Source: JAGIBJ01 sp032119595
GTDB lineage: Bacteria > Actinomycetota > Thermoleophilia > Solirubrobacterales > Solirubrobacteraceae
NCBI GenBank assembly: GCA_032119595.1
Contig: JAUMBQ010000009.1
Coordinates: 62,001-126,000 of the forward strand
Reading direction: 5' to 3'
DNA length: 64,000 bases
Positions 23,274 to 32,100 of this stretch are shown here, piece after piece (the first letter of the stretch is position 1; the number at the start of each line of letters is the position of its first letter). A program made the position numbers and the translations under genes. The notes under the pieces were generated by a model. It had not been told where the DNA came from, ran no database searches, and saw only the letters and a program-made list of their open reading frames with translations.

Positions 23274-24146
23274 TCAGTAGAAGACGGTGCGGTGCCGGTG
23301 CCGCGGAACGGCCTTGTACTCCGGGCTCTGGCCGTGTTGCCACAGCGCCATGTCGAGTTCGTGCGGCGCGGCGCCGGTGATCCCGGCGAGCTGCTCGACG
23401 GCCTGCACCGCGCAGGCGCGGATCTCCCGCTCCCAGCTCCCGCTCGGCAGGGACTTGCCGGCGTCGATGTGCTCCGCGAGGAGATCGGTGTAGACGAGCA
23501 CACGGTCCATGCGCAGCACGTGCGGGACGAGGTTGTCGGCGAACAGGGTGAGGCGATCGAGGTCGGTGAACTCGGCCACTTCGAAGCGTTCAAGCTCCGG
23601 GGCGATGATCTGCGCGCGCTTGTAGAAGCCGCGGTCGTCGAAGTAGGCCATGCCGGCGGCGAGCGACTCGGCGAGGCGCTCGGCGGAGCCGCCCGCGTCG
23701 TCGATCACCGCGGTGACCGGGCGGTCTGCGAGCCAGTGGCCGAGCTGGCGCAGCGCGTCGGAGTAGAGCGACATGAGTTCGTGTCCGGGGTGCTGGTGCA
23801 GCGCCTCGGCGAGTTCGGCGGCGGTGATCCGGCGGAGTTCGTCGTTGCTCCACGCGCCGTGGGCGCGGAAGCGCTCCGTCAGGCCCGTCGCCATCGTGAA
23901 GTAGCCCGACATCCCTTCGCGCTTGCGGATCGTCGGCCACCAGCCGGACCCGAAGTTGATCGCGGTGAGGCAGAACACGAACCGAGCAACGTCTTCACGG
24001 GAACCATCGACGAAGTGGTGCTCGGGCTCCGGTGGGCCGACCGGCGCAGGGGAGAGGGCGGCAAGGCGGTCCGGCACGATCCGGACGCTGGTGGCTGATC
24101 GGGCCACGGCGGCGCAGTGTTCGCGGACCTGGTCGGTAAGGCGCAT
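23274..24146 (-). CDS. Queuosine 5'-phosphate N-glycosylase/hydrolase (Qng1, DUF2419)
   Basis: 290 residues, the full family length. Conserved runs are NFGSGWWPTIRKREGMSG with YFTMATGL, ELMSLYSDALRQLGHWL, GFYKRAQIIAPELERF, FADNLVPHVLRMD, EREIRACAVQAVEQL, and the C-terminal HRTVFY. The family releases queuine from queuosine-5'-monophosphate and was first described as the human/yeast salvage enzyme. Catalytic Asp residues are expected around FDDRG/LTLFADN. No tgt or queuine transporter gene lies in the window. The start has CAGACT 8 nt upstream, a weaker -10. Confidence 0.87.
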   Translation of the reverse strand: MRLTDQVREHCAAVARSATSVRIVPDRLAALSPAPVGPPEPEHHFVDGSREDVARFVFCLTAINFGSGWWPTIRKREGMSGYFTMATGLTERFRAHGAWSNDELRRITAAELAEALHQHPGHELMSLYSDALRQLGHWLADRPVTAVIDDAGGSAERLAESLAAGMAYFDDRGFYKRAQIIAPELERFEVAEFTDLDRLTLFADNLVPHVLRMDRVLVYTDLLAEHIDAGKSLPSGSWEREIRACAVQAVEQLAGITGAAPHELDMALWQHGQSPEYKAVPRHRHRTVFY

Positions 24147-24154
24147 CGCGCTTC

Positions 24155-24160
24155 AGTCTG
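24155..24160 (-). promoter_or_regulatory. Weak -10 CAGACT of the Qng1 gene
   Basis: CAGACT on minus lies 8 nt before ATG 24146. It departs from TANNNT at the first base. Confidence 0.35.
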
Positions 24161-24315
24161 ACGCCTCGATGAGGCGCTGGGGCGGTCTTTCACGGACCGT
24201 TCAACACGGCCGATCGGTCGGGGGTGGCGCGATTCGGTGGCCGAACGCGCAAAGATGCCTTGCTCGACCCTGGCCCGCCGATCAATGGGCGGGCTGCTCT
24301 CACGCCAGGAATCCG

Positions 24316-24951
24316 ATGTCCCGAACTGCCTACCGCGCCCTGTTCACCGCGCCGCTGCTCGCCGGCGCCCTGCTGCTCTCGGCCTGCGGCGGCGACGACG
24401 AAACCGCCGCGACCCCGCCCGCTGTCGTGGCGACGACGGCGGCGACCACCCCTGCGGCCACGTCCACCACTCCTGCCACGAGCCCGGACGCGGCGACGAC
24501 TCCCGTCGATGCGACGACGCCCAGCAAGACGAAGGCCGACGACGCAGCTGCCAGCGCCACGTCGCCGGCAGCGGCTGCGGAGACTGCCCCTGCGGCCGCG
24601 ACGCCGACCGCGACGCCCGAGCCGAAGACACCAGTGACGGCCTCCGGCGAAGCGACGCAGAACAAGGTCCTCCAGGTGCTGACCGCGGTGGAGACCTGCT
24701 TCGCCGGAACCGAGACTTACCGCGACTGCGACGGGCCGACCTCGCTCAAGGACTACGGCGTCAAGCTCGTGGTGAGCAAGCGCCCGAAGCCGGGCGAGGT
24801 CGCGGTCACGAACTCGTCGCGGTCGACGTTCAAGATCATCGGTACCGACAAGGGCGGCGTGCGCTGGATCCTGGCCAAGAACCGGTCGGGCGACGTCTCG
24901 CGCAAGTGCAAGCTGGCCGACGGCAAGCGCTGCAACCCCGCCACCTGGTAG
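24316..24951 (+). CDS. Lipoprotein with pilin-like C-terminal domain
   Basis: 211 residues. The N-terminus RALFTAPLLAGALLLSACGG is a lipoprotein signal with lipobox LSAC. A linker of about 80 residues rich in Ala, Thr and Pro follows. The last 100 residues (LQVLTAVETCFAG, YRDCDGPTSLKDYGV, VTNSSRSTFKIIGTDKGGV, then SRKCKLADGKRCNPATW) resemble the soluble head of actinobacterial type IV pilin-like proteins: a helix with Cys, a beta sheet, and a C-terminal Cys pair ending in W. No prepilin cleavage or methylation segment is present. Function unknown. Its 3' end is 14 bp from the convergent ribA end. Confidence 0.7.
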   Translation: MSRTAYRALFTAPLLAGALLLSACGGDDETAATPPAVVATTAATTPAATSTTPATSPDAATTPVDATTPSKTKADDAAASATSPAAAAETAPAAATPTATPEPKTPVTASGEATQNKVLQVLTAVETCFAGTETYRDCDGPTSLKDYGVKLVVSKRPKPGEVAVTNSSRSTFKIIGTDKGGVRWILAKNRSGDVSRKCKLADGKRCNPATW

Positions 24952-24965
24952 GCGGCGGGCCGGGC

Positions 24966-25655
24966 TCAGGCGGCGTCGGGCAGAACGAGCGTGTGGCCCG
25001 TGTGCTTGATCTTGGCGCCGAGGTAGCGCAGGTTGTTCGGCGTCGCGAACGTGCCCGTCGGGAGCACGCTTCGCACGTCGATCCCCAGCTCCTTGAGGCG
25101 TGCGGCCTTGTCCGGGTTGTTCGTGAGCAGGTTGATGCTGGTCGCGCCGACGGCTGAGAGCATCTCGGCCGCGGCGCGGTAGTCGCGATGGTCGTCGTCG
25201 AACCCGACGGCGCGGTTGGCTTCGTACGTGTCGAGGCCGGAGTCCTGCAGCGCGTAGGCGTCGAGCTTGTTGTAGAGCCCGATGCCGCGCCCCTCCTGCC
25301 GGAGGTACAGCACGAAACCGCCGACGGCACTGGTGCGCTCCAGGGCCTCGCGGAGCTGCGGGCCACAGTCGCATCGCTCGCTGCCGAGGACGTCGCCGGT
25401 GAGGCACTCCGAGTGCGGTCGCACGAGCGACACGGGGTTGTGCTCGTAGTCGCCCATGCCGAGCGCGAGGTGCTCGAGGCCATCGGTCAGGCCGGTGAAC
25501 GTGAAGACGTCGGCCTCGGTCTGGAATCCGTCGCCGAGCGTCAGCGGCACACGCACTTTCGTGCGGACCGCCGCGCGGGCGCCATCGGCTGGGGCCGCGA
25601 GGCCGGCGGCGTGGGCCTCGTCTGAGGCCCGGCGATCGAGAGATGACTGTGACAA
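24966..25655 (-). CDS. ribA: GTP cyclohydrolase II
   Basis: About 229 residues. It opens GTP to the first riboflavin-pathway intermediate. The zinc motif reads PHSECLTGDVLGSERCDCG, followed by RQEGRGIGLYNKLDAY, DTYEANRAVGF and LLTNNPDKAARLKELGI. It is stand-alone, not fused to a RibB domain. The start is inferred as TTG 25655 from the promoter just upstream; GTG codons further in are alternatives. Longer upstream frames would run through the promoter and into uvrD. Confidence 0.93.
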   Translation of the reverse strand: MSQSSLDRRASDEAHAAGLAAPADGARAAVRTKVRVPLTLGDGFQTEADVFTFTGLTDGLEHLALGMGDYEHNPVSLVRPHSECLTGDVLGSERCDCGPQLREALERTSAVGGFVLYLRQEGRGIGLYNKLDAYALQDSGLDTYEANRAVGFDDDHRDYRAAAEMLSAVGATSINLLTNNPDKAARLKELGIDVRSVLPTGTFATPNNLRYLGAKIKHTGHTLVLPDAA

Positions 25656-25685
25656 GAGGTGGTCCAGCGGTTGGTTGCTAGGGCA

Positions 25686-25715
25686 AGCATATCGGCAAGA
25701 TCGTTGCACGCGCAA
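25686..25715 (-). promoter_or_regulatory. Probable promoter of ribA
   Basis: On minus, TTGCGC at 25715-25710, an 18-bp spacer, and TATGCT at 25691-25686. Transcription would start near 25679 with a leader of about 24 nt to TTG 25655. Confidence 0.5.
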
Positions 25716-25799
25716 GAACTTTGCGAGCCGTTCACGGGAGGTACGGGCCTCGACGGCACTTTGGTGCAATGGCATATCGCAGACCGCCGCACGGGTTCC

Positions 25800-25805
25800 T
25801 AGAAT
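25800..25805 (+). promoter_or_regulatory. -10 element TAGAAT of uvrD/pcrA
   Basis: TAGAAT lies 7 nt before GTG 25813. The ATG at 25804 lies within the hexamer, so it could not be on the transcript. Confidence 0.6.
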
Positions 25806-25812
25806 GGAACAC

Positions 25813-28284
25813 GTGTTCGCCGACCTCTTCACGCCCCAAGGCGAAAGCCCCGTAGGCGCCGAGGATCCCGAGGCCGCGCCCAAGCTGGCGAGGCCGCGTC
25901 GGTCGCTGGCCGAAGAGGCCGCCCGGATCCGAGAGGAGCGGGCCGCGCTCGATGTGCAGGCCGACTTCGACAATGAAGACGACGACGCGATCGAGGCGCC
26001 GGAGGCCTACGACGAGTCCCTGAGCCAAGAACTCTTCGATGACGACGAAGCCGCCGACCTCGAGGCTCAGCGCGTTCAGCGGTCGCTCGACGTGCTCCTG
26101 GAGGGCATGAATCCCAACCAGGCTAAAGCCGTCCTGCACGACCAGGGCCCATGTCTGGTGATCGCTGGCGCTGGGTCGGGCAAGACGCGCGTGCTCACGC
26201 ATCGCATCGCCTACCTCGTGCGCGCGGGGAGCGCCCGCCACGACGAGATCCTCGCGATCACGTTCACCAACAAAGCCGCGCAGGAGATGCGCGATCGTGT
26301 GGAGGGCATGCTCGGCGCCCGCATCAAGGGCATGTGGGTCACGACCTTCCACTCGGCCTGCGTGCGGATCCTGCGCAGCGAGGCCGACAAGCTCGGATAC
26401 ACCAAGGCCTTCACGATCTACGACCAGGCCGACGCGCGCCGCATGGTGAAGCGCTGCCTGGACGAACTCGGCGTCGATCCCAAGCGGTTCACGCCCGCCT
26501 CGGTGCTGCACCAGATCAGCGACGCGAAGAACAAGCTGCGCGACTCCGAAGATCAGGCGCAGCTCGTGGGCTCGTACTTCGAGCGCACCGTGTCCGACGT
26601 GTACCGGCTCTACGAGGCCGAGCTGATCAAAGCCAACGCGATGGATTTCGACGACCTGCTTGTGCGCACGGTCAACCTCCTGGAACTCTTCCCCGAGGTG
26701 CGGGCCAGGTACCAAAAGGTCTTCCGCTACATCCTGGTCGACGAGTACCAGGACACCAATCACGCCCAGTACCGGCTGCTGCGCCTTCTGGCCGGCGAGC
26801 ATCGCAACCTGATGGTCGTCGGCGACGACGCCCAGTCGATCTACGGCTTCCGCGGCGCCGACATCCGCAATATCTTGGACTTCGAGCGCGACGACCCGGA
26901 CGCCGTCGTGGTCACCCTCGATCAGAACTACCGCTCCACGCAGACGATCCTGAGTGCCGCCAACGCGGTCATCGCCGGGAACCGCGAACAGAAGCAGAAG
27001 AACCTCTGGAGCGAGAACGGCCAGGGCGACCCGATCATCGTTCGCGAGACCGAGGACGAGCACGCCGAGGCGCGGTTCGTGGTCGGCGAGATCGAGCGGC
27101 TCGTCGACGAGGAAGACGTGGGCCGCAGCGACGTGGCGTGCTTCTACCGCACGAACGCGCAGGCCCGCGTGCTGGAAGACCTCCTCATCCGGCGCGACAT
27201 CGATTACCAGGTGATCGGCGGCACGCGGTTCTATGAGCGGGCTGAGATCAAGGACGCGCTGGCGTACCTCACGCTGGTCGTGAACCCGCGCGATGTCGTC
27301 GCTTTCCAGCGTGTGGTGAACACGCCGCGGCGTGGACTCGGGAATACGTCGGTCGGCCGGGTGCTTCAGCACGCCGACGCGATCGGCGAGAGCCCGCTGA
27401 AGATGGCCGCCGACGCCGACAAAGTCCCGAACCTCGGCGCGGCGGCGGTGAAGAACATGAAGGCGTTCGCGTCGGTGATCCGCGAGCTGCGGCGCACGAA
27501 CGACGACGGCGCGCCCGTGAGCAAGATGCTCGAGCAGGCGCTCGACAAGAGCGGCTACATCGAATACCTCGAGAACGAGCGGTCGATCGAGGCTGAGGGC
27601 AGGATCGAGAACCTTCGCGAGCTGATCAACGTTGCGACCGAGTACGACGTGACTGATCAGACGACGGCGGGCGTCGACGGCTTCTTGCAGCAGCTGTCGC
27701 TCGTCGCCGATACCGACTCGCGCAACGACGGCGCCGGCACCGTGACGCTGATGTCGCTGCACAACGCCAAGGGCCTGGAGTACCCGGTGGTGTTCATCCT
27801 CGGCATGGAGGACGGCGTGTTCCCGCACTCGCGGTCGTTCGATGAGGGCACGGTCGAGGAGGAGCGCCGCCTGGCGTACGTCGGCATCACGCGCGCCAAG
27901 GAGCGGCTCTACCTCACCTGGGCGCAGCGTCGCCAGACCTTCGGGCAGACGAACTACGCGATCAAGTCACGCTTCCTCTCCGAAGTGCCAGGCGAGCTCA
28001 TCGCCGGTGGCGGGGTGGACGAGGCGCCCGCCTTCGGCGGCGGCGCGGGCGGCTACCGCAGCCGTGGCCCGCGCGGCGCAACGACGGCGCCGCCCGCCGG
28101 CGGCGGCGACCCCGTCACCTCCGACGGCACCGCCCTCCATATCGGCGACGACGTGGAGCACCGCCAGTTCGGCGTCGGCACGATCGTCGGCGCCCAAGCC
28201 GGCGGCGTGGTGATCGTGCGCTTCGCCGACGACGGCATCGAGCGCAAGCTCATGGCCGAGTACGCGCCGCTGACCAAGCGGTGA
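25813..28284 (+). CDS. pcrA: ATP-dependent DNA helicase UvrD/PcrA
   Basis: 823 residues from GTG 25813. Superfamily 1A helicase for nucleotide-excision and replication repair. After about 95 acidic residues come the Q motif NPNQAKAV, Walker A AGAGSGKTRVL, TFHSACVRIL, Walker B DEYQDTN, GDDAQSIYGFRGAD and LDQNYRSTQTIL, then MSLHNAKGLEYPVVF and RRLAYVGITRAKERLYL. The C-terminus after a Gly-rich linker (VEHRQFGVGTIVGAQAGG) is the PcrA-type Tudor-like tail that contacts RNA polymerase. The N-terminal acidic extension is unusual. It overlaps the next frame by 4 bp (GTGA). Confidence 0.96.
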   Translation: MFADLFTPQGESPVGAEDPEAAPKLARPRRSLAEEAARIREERAALDVQADFDNEDDDAIEAPEAYDESLSQELFDDDEAADLEAQRVQRSLDVLLEGMNPNQAKAVLHDQGPCLVIAGAGSGKTRVLTHRIAYLVRAGSARHDEILAITFTNKAAQEMRDRVEGMLGARIKGMWVTTFHSACVRILRSEADKLGYTKAFTIYDQADARRMVKRCLDELGVDPKRFTPASVLHQISDAKNKLRDSEDQAQLVGSYFERTVSDVYRLYEAELIKANAMDFDDLLVRTVNLLELFPEVRARYQKVFRYILVDEYQDTNHAQYRLLRLLAGEHRNLMVVGDDAQSIYGFRGADIRNILDFERDDPDAVVVTLDQNYRSTQTILSAANAVIAGNREQKQKNLWSENGQGDPIIVRETEDEHAEARFVVGEIERLVDEEDVGRSDVACFYRTNAQARVLEDLLIRRDIDYQVIGGTRFYERAEIKDALAYLTLVVNPRDVVAFQRVVNTPRRGLGNTSVGRVLQHADAIGESPLKMAADADKVPNLGAAAVKNMKAFASVIRELRRTNDDGAPVSKMLEQALDKSGYIEYLENERSIEAEGRIENLRELINVATEYDVTDQTTAGVDGFLQQLSLVADTDSRNDGAGTVTLMSLHNAKGLEYPVVFILGMEDGVFPHSRSFDEGTVEEERRLAYVGITRAKERLYLTWAQRRQTFGQTNYAIKSRFLSEVPGELIAGGGVDEAPAFGGGAGGYRSRGPRGATTAPPAGGGDPVTSDGTALHIGDDVEHRQFGVGTIVGAQAGGVVIVRFADDGIERKLMAEYAPLTKR

Positions 28285-29459
28285 GCCACGTGGCACCTTC
28301 TGGCGCGTCGCCGCAACTTGCGCGACGCGTCGCTGTTTCAGTCGTCGTGCCCACGCTGCCCTCACGGTCGAACCCATCGCGCTCAGCGCGCCAGCTCCGT
28401 CGCCGCAGCGGCCGATTGATGCTTGCTGGGCTTGGCTTCTTGCTTGCGGCGGTAAGTCCGGCGTCGGCGCAGACGCCCGCGCCCAGTCCCACACCAGCCC
28501 CGACGCCGGCGCCGAAGTCATTCCCGGCGGTAGTCACGCTCAGCGCCGCGGGTGGCCGCGTCGCCGCGCTGCGCGAGACCAGCGATGGTCGGCTCGAACT
28601 GCTCATTGGGGACGGCGCCGAGCTGAAGCTCGCCCCCGGCGTCGCGCCGCTTGATGGCAGCCGGGTCGACTTCCCGCGGGTGCACGTCGGTACCGACGGC
28701 GCGGGCCGGACGGTCGTGACCTACCCGCGCTGCAAGACCTCCGGCGAGGCGGCGGACCTGCGCACGAACTGCGACCTTCGCATCTACGACGTGGAGTCGG
28801 GCAAGGATCGTCTTTTGCCCGGCGTGCGCCGACCGGGGCGCAACGAATATGAGGCCGTCATGGACCGCGGGGCGCTGCTCTACTCGGCCTCCGGGAGCAG
28901 TCAGGTGACGTCGGGCTTGGGGAGAGGGCTTTGGTACCGGCCTTTCGGTGGCCGCGAGCGGCGTATTGCGCTCAACCCTGGCCGTGAACTCGCACTTCGC
29001 GGCGACCGGATCGCGCAGGTCATCTCCGACGGCAGCAAAGCGGGGGAGGAGCCGTGCGAGAACAGCACGCTGGTCCTTCGCTCGACCCGCGGCGCCGCGC
29101 GACTGCTCGCTCGGGACTGCGTCTACCCCTACGGCAACGCGGATGCCTGGGCGACGCCCTCGTTTGTCGGCAACGGCCTTTACTGGTCCCGGATCGTCGG
29201 GACCACGCCGAACCTCTTCCGCCTCGACCTCCGGACCCGGGCCATCCGTGAGGCCAGGGTGAAGGCGAACATCTTCGGGTTCCAGGCCACCGGCCCGGCC
29301 GCGGGGCTCGCGCTGGTGCTCACCGCAGGCACGGTGCTTCCCGGCAGCGATTTCGCGGCGGCCAACGCCGTGGCCCCGATCGACTCGATCACGTGGTCCG
29401 TGCGAAAGAAGACGCTCATCAAGGACGTCGTCGCGGTCGACGACAACCCGCTGGCCTGA
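28281..29459 (+). CDS. Secreted protein of unknown function, Pro-rich linker after signal
   Basis: Up to 392 residues from GTG 28281, which overlaps the uvrD stop (GTGA); a later start at ATG 28419 would give a shorter signal. A basic region (SARQLRRRSGRL) and hydrophobic segment end at ASAQ, a signal-peptidase site. The linker TPAPSPTPAPTPAP leads to about 300 residues of repeating beta segments (FPRVHVGTDGAGRTVVTYP, LRIYDVESGKDRLLPG, NLFRLDLRTRAIREARV), reminiscent of a beta-propeller such as TolB-like repeats. Cys pairs (RCKTS/NCDL) may form disulfides. No name can be given. Confidence 0.7.
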   Translation: MSHVAPSGASPQLARRVAVSVVVPTLPSRSNPSRSARQLRRRSGRLMLAGLGFLLAAVSPASAQTPAPSPTPAPTPAPKSFPAVVTLSAAGGRVAALRETSDGRLELLIGDGAELKLAPGVAPLDGSRVDFPRVHVGTDGAGRTVVTYPRCKTSGEAADLRTNCDLRIYDVESGKDRLLPGVRRPGRNEYEAVMDRGALLYSASGSSQVTSGLGRGLWYRPFGGRERRIALNPGRELALRGDRIAQVISDGSKAGEEPCENSTLVLRSTRGAARLLARDCVYPYGNADAWATPSFVGNGLYWSRIVGTTPNLFRLDLRTRAIREARVKANIFGFQATGPAAGLALVLTAGTVLPGSDFAAANAVAPIDSITWSVRKKTLIKDVVAVDDNPLA

Positions 29460-29468
29460 GTTCCGCCG

Positions 29469-30371
29469 CTACCCGCTGGCCCGCGCGACGAGCGCTCGCG
29501 CCGTCGCGAGGTTGATCTCGACGGTGTCGGCCACGTTCGGGGCGTAGCCCCCGGCCAGGACGACGCAAACGGCGGCGCCCCAGCGCTCGGCGCGGTCGAA
29601 CACAGCCTCGTCGCGGGCGGCGAGCCCGGACTTGGTGAGGGACAGACGGCCGAGGCGGTCGCCCTCCCAGGGGTCGGCGCCAGCAAGGTAGAAGACGAGG
29701 TCCGGCGAGCCCCAATTCTCGATCGCGTCCAGCGCGGTCGTCAGCTCGGCGAGGTAGGCGTCGTCGCCGGTGCCGGAGGCCAGCTCCACATCCAGGTCGC
29801 TGGTCGCCCGCCGGAACGGGTAGTTCGCGCCGCCGTGCAGCGAGAGCGTGAAGACATCCGGGTCGGGGCCGAGCAGCTCGGCGGTGCCGTCGCCCTGGTG
29901 CACGTCGCAGTCGACCACTGCGACGCGTCCGAGCGTGCGCTCACCGCGCAGCGCGTGGATCGCGACTGCGATGTCGTTGAACAGGCAGTAGCCGCGGCCG
30001 GCGGCCCGGCCCGCGTGATGCGTGCCGCCGCCGAGGTTCATCCCGTGGCCGACGGCGACGGCATCGCGCGCCGCTTCGAGCGTCCCCTGCGTCGAGCGAC
30101 GGCCGCGCTCGACGAGCTCCGGGCTCCACGGCAGCCCTAGGACCCGGATCTCACGGTCGGAGAGGCGGCCGTCGCGCACGCGCCCGAGGTAGTCCGCCTG
30201 GTGCACCTCGCCGAGCAGCGACCAGTTGGCGGCGGAGGACTCGTGCACATGGTTCGCCGGCGCGACGCCCTGCGCGACAATCGCCTCCCGCAGTAGCCGG
30301 TACTTGGGCAGCGGGAACTTGTGGCCGTCCGGCAGCGGGAAGTCGTAGCGGTCGTGAGTCCAGAAGCGCAC
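29469..30371 (-). CDS. Histone deacetylase superfamily (AcuC/acetoin utilisation-like) hydrolase
   Basis: 300 residues. Zinc-dependent amidohydrolase of the arginase/HDAC fold. Motifs: NLGGGTHHAGRAAGRGYCLFND (two catalytic His, the Gly-rich loop), the zinc ligands Asp and His in VVDCDVHQGDGTAELL, LHGGANYPF and the third ligand Asp in LAGADPWEGDRLG, with a final GGYAPN loop. Bacterial members deacetylate acetyl-lysine proteins, polyamines or acetoin-pathway enzymes; the substrate is unknown here. Start GTG 30371, divergent from folD with about 54 bp between. Confidence 0.9.
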   Translation of the reverse strand: MRFWTHDRYDFPLPDGHKFPLPKYRLLREAIVAQGVAPANHVHESSAANWSLLGEVHQADYLGRVRDGRLSDREIRVLGLPWSPELVERGRRSTQGTLEAARDAVAVGHGMNLGGGTHHAGRAAGRGYCLFNDIAVAIHALRGERTLGRVAVVDCDVHQGDGTAELLGPDPDVFTLSLHGGANYPFRRATSDLDVELASGTGDDAYLAELTTALDAIENWGSPDLVFYLAGADPWEGDRLGRLSLTKSGLAARDEAVFDRAERWGAAVCVVLAGGYAPNVADTVEINLATARALVARASG

Positions 30372-30409
30372 AGAGGTTCATCCGGCGACGGGAGCAACCG
30401 AGATCAAAG

Positions 30410-30415
30410 TAGCCT
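30410..30415 (+). promoter_or_regulatory. Probable -10 TAGCCT of folD
   Basis: TAGCCT lies 10 nt before ATG 30426, giving a leader of about 3 nt. Confidence 0.5.
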
Positions 30416-30425
30416 TGCTCCCCGC

Positions 30426-31286
30426 ATGAGCGCTCAGATCATCGACGGCAAGCAGATCTCGGCAGCGCGTCGCGCCGCCATCAAGGACGAAGTCGCGGCG
30501 TTCGTCGCCGAGTTCGGCCGCAAGCCCGGTCTCGCGACGATCCTGATCGGCCAGGACGCCGGCTCGCAGGTCTACGTCGCCAACAAGCACAAGGCGTGCC
30601 AGGAAGCCGGCATGGAGAGCTTCGGCTACGAGCTTCCGGCCGACGTGCCGTCCGACGAGGTCGAGGCCCTGATCGACCGCCTGAACGCCGACGACGCCGT
30701 CGACGGCATCCTCTGCCAGCTGCCCGTCCCGGCGCCGCTCGACGGCGATGCGCTCAGCCAGCGCGTCAGCGCCGACAAGGATGTCGATGGTCTCACCGAG
30801 GCTTCCGCGGGCCGGCTCGCGCTGGCTGCGCCCGGCCTGCGCCCGTGCACGCCGCGCGGCGTGATGGTGATGCTCGACGAACTCGGCCTTGACCTCACCG
30901 GCAAGCGCGCTGTCGTCGTCGGCCGCTCGAATCTCTTCGGCAAGCCGATGGCGCAGATGCTGCTCCAGGCCAACGCCACCGTGACGATCGCCCATTCGCG
31001 TACGGCCGACCTACCCGGCGTCTGCCGCGAGGCCGAGGTCCTGATCGTCGCGGTCGGCCAGCCCGAGATGGTCAAGGGCGACTGGATCACGCCGGGCGCC
31101 ATCGTCATCGACGTCGGGATGAACCGCACCGACAAGCTCGTCGGCGACGTCGCCTTCGACGAAGCCGTCGAGGTCGCTGGCGCGATCACGCCCGTTCCCG
31201 GCGGTGTGGGGCCGATGACGATCGCAATGCTGCTGGCGAACACGCTCGACGCGGCACGCGCCGCCGAAGGCCGCCGAGCCGGCTGA
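30426..31286 (+). CDS. folD: Bifunctional methylenetetrahydrofolate dehydrogenase/methenyl-THF cyclohydrolase
   Basis: 286 residues. It interconverts methylene-, methenyl- and 10-formyl-THF with NADP. Motifs: the catalytic YxxxK in SQVYVANKHKACQEAG, GILCQLPVPAPLD, CTPRGVMVMLDELGLDL, the NADP-binding VVGRSNLFGKPMAQM, and TPVPGGVGPMTIAMLL at the end. metF, which uses the same methylene-THF, lies 22 kb downstream. Start set by the family N-terminus and the -10. Confidence 0.96.
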   Translation: MSAQIIDGKQISAARRAAIKDEVAAFVAEFGRKPGLATILIGQDAGSQVYVANKHKACQEAGMESFGYELPADVPSDEVEALIDRLNADDAVDGILCQLPVPAPLDGDALSQRVSADKDVDGLTEASAGRLALAAPGLRPCTPRGVMVMLDELGLDLTGKRAVVVGRSNLFGKPMAQMLLQANATVTIAHSRTADLPGVCREAEVLIVAVGQPEMVKGDWITPGAIVIDVGMNRTDKLVGDVAFDEAVEVAGAITPVPGGVGPMTIAMLLANTLDAARAAEGRRAG

Positions 31287-31399
31287 CCCGACCGCACTGC
31301 GCGGGATCACCCGACTGCGCCGCGCGGGCTGATTCGGCCCGTCGTGCGAGGGGGCAGGGGGCCGGGTGCCGCGAGCGGTCGTTCCCGCGTTCAGACAGG

Positions 31400-31405
31400 T
31401 AGCGT
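31400..31405 (+). promoter_or_regulatory. -10 element TAGCGT of the membrane-protein gene and gatCAB
   Basis: TAGCGT lies 8 nt before ATG 31414. As the next three genes overlap or nearly touch, it is the likely promoter for all four. Confidence 0.55.
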
Positions 31406-31413
31406 TCGCAGCG

Positions 31414-32100
31414 ATGGGTGACCGCGTACGCATTGGCGAACTTCTGGCCGCAATCGGCACGATCGGCCTGGCGGTCACGCTTGGGCTGCTCGACTGGTTC
31501 GAGGGCACGCTGGTCGCGAAGGACGGGACGCCGCTGGGTTCGCAGCAGCTCAGCCCGGTTGGCTTTGACGCCGGGATCCTCGGCTGGTTCGCCTTCGCCA
31601 TCTTGGTCGTCGCGATCGTCGCCGGCCTCGTCTTCGTCTTGCGCGTGCTGACGGGCCGCGGGCCTGAACGGGCCATGCTCCAAGCACCGGTCGCCTTCGC
31701 GTTCGCGAAGATCGCCGTGCTCACGCTCCTCGTGCGCCTCTTCCTCTTCCAGCCGGGCGTCTCGGTCGACGCACTCAGCGGCAACAAGCTCTTCCTCGCC
31801 GAGGAGGTGAGGCGCTATTCCGCCGACGTGAGCCTCGCAGCCGGCGCGTACCTCGGCCTGCTCTTTGTCGTCCTCCTCGCGCTCGGCACCTGGCTCTCGA
31901 TGCAGGATGAGCGCACCGGCAGCGCGGCCTCCAAAGCGCACACCGCCGCGCTCCTCAAAGACGTGCCGATCCGCCCGGTGCCACACGTTCCGGCGCCGGC
32001 CGAGTCCGAGGCGTCGGTCGTCGCCGACGACGCCGTCGGCACCGCAGGCACCGACGACCCGACCTCCCCGTCCAGCCCCGGCTCTGAAGGCCCCGCATGA
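31414..32100 (+). CDS. Four-helix membrane protein upstream of gatC, function unknown
   Basis: 228 residues. Four hydrophobic segments: LLAAIGTIGLAVTLGLLDWF, GWFAFAILVVAIVAGLVFVL, APVAFAFAKIAVLTLLVRLF and AGAYLGLLFVVLLALGTWL. Loops are short except one between helices 1 and 2 (VAKDGTPLGSQQLSPVGFDA). The 60-residue C-terminal tail is Pro/Ala/Asp-rich and disordered. No family recognised. Its stop overlaps the gatC start (ATGA), so it is the first gene of the gatCAB operon. Confidence 0.8.
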   Translation: MGDRVRIGELLAAIGTIGLAVTLGLLDWFEGTLVAKDGTPLGSQQLSPVGFDAGILGWFAFAILVVAIVAGLVFVLRVLTGRGPERAMLQAPVAFAFAKIAVLTLLVRLFLFQPGVSVDALSGNKLFLAEEVRRYSADVSLAAGAYLGLLFVVLLALGTWLSMQDERTGSAASKAHTAALLKDVPIRPVPHVPAPAESEASVVADDAVGTAGTDDPTSPSSPGSEGPA

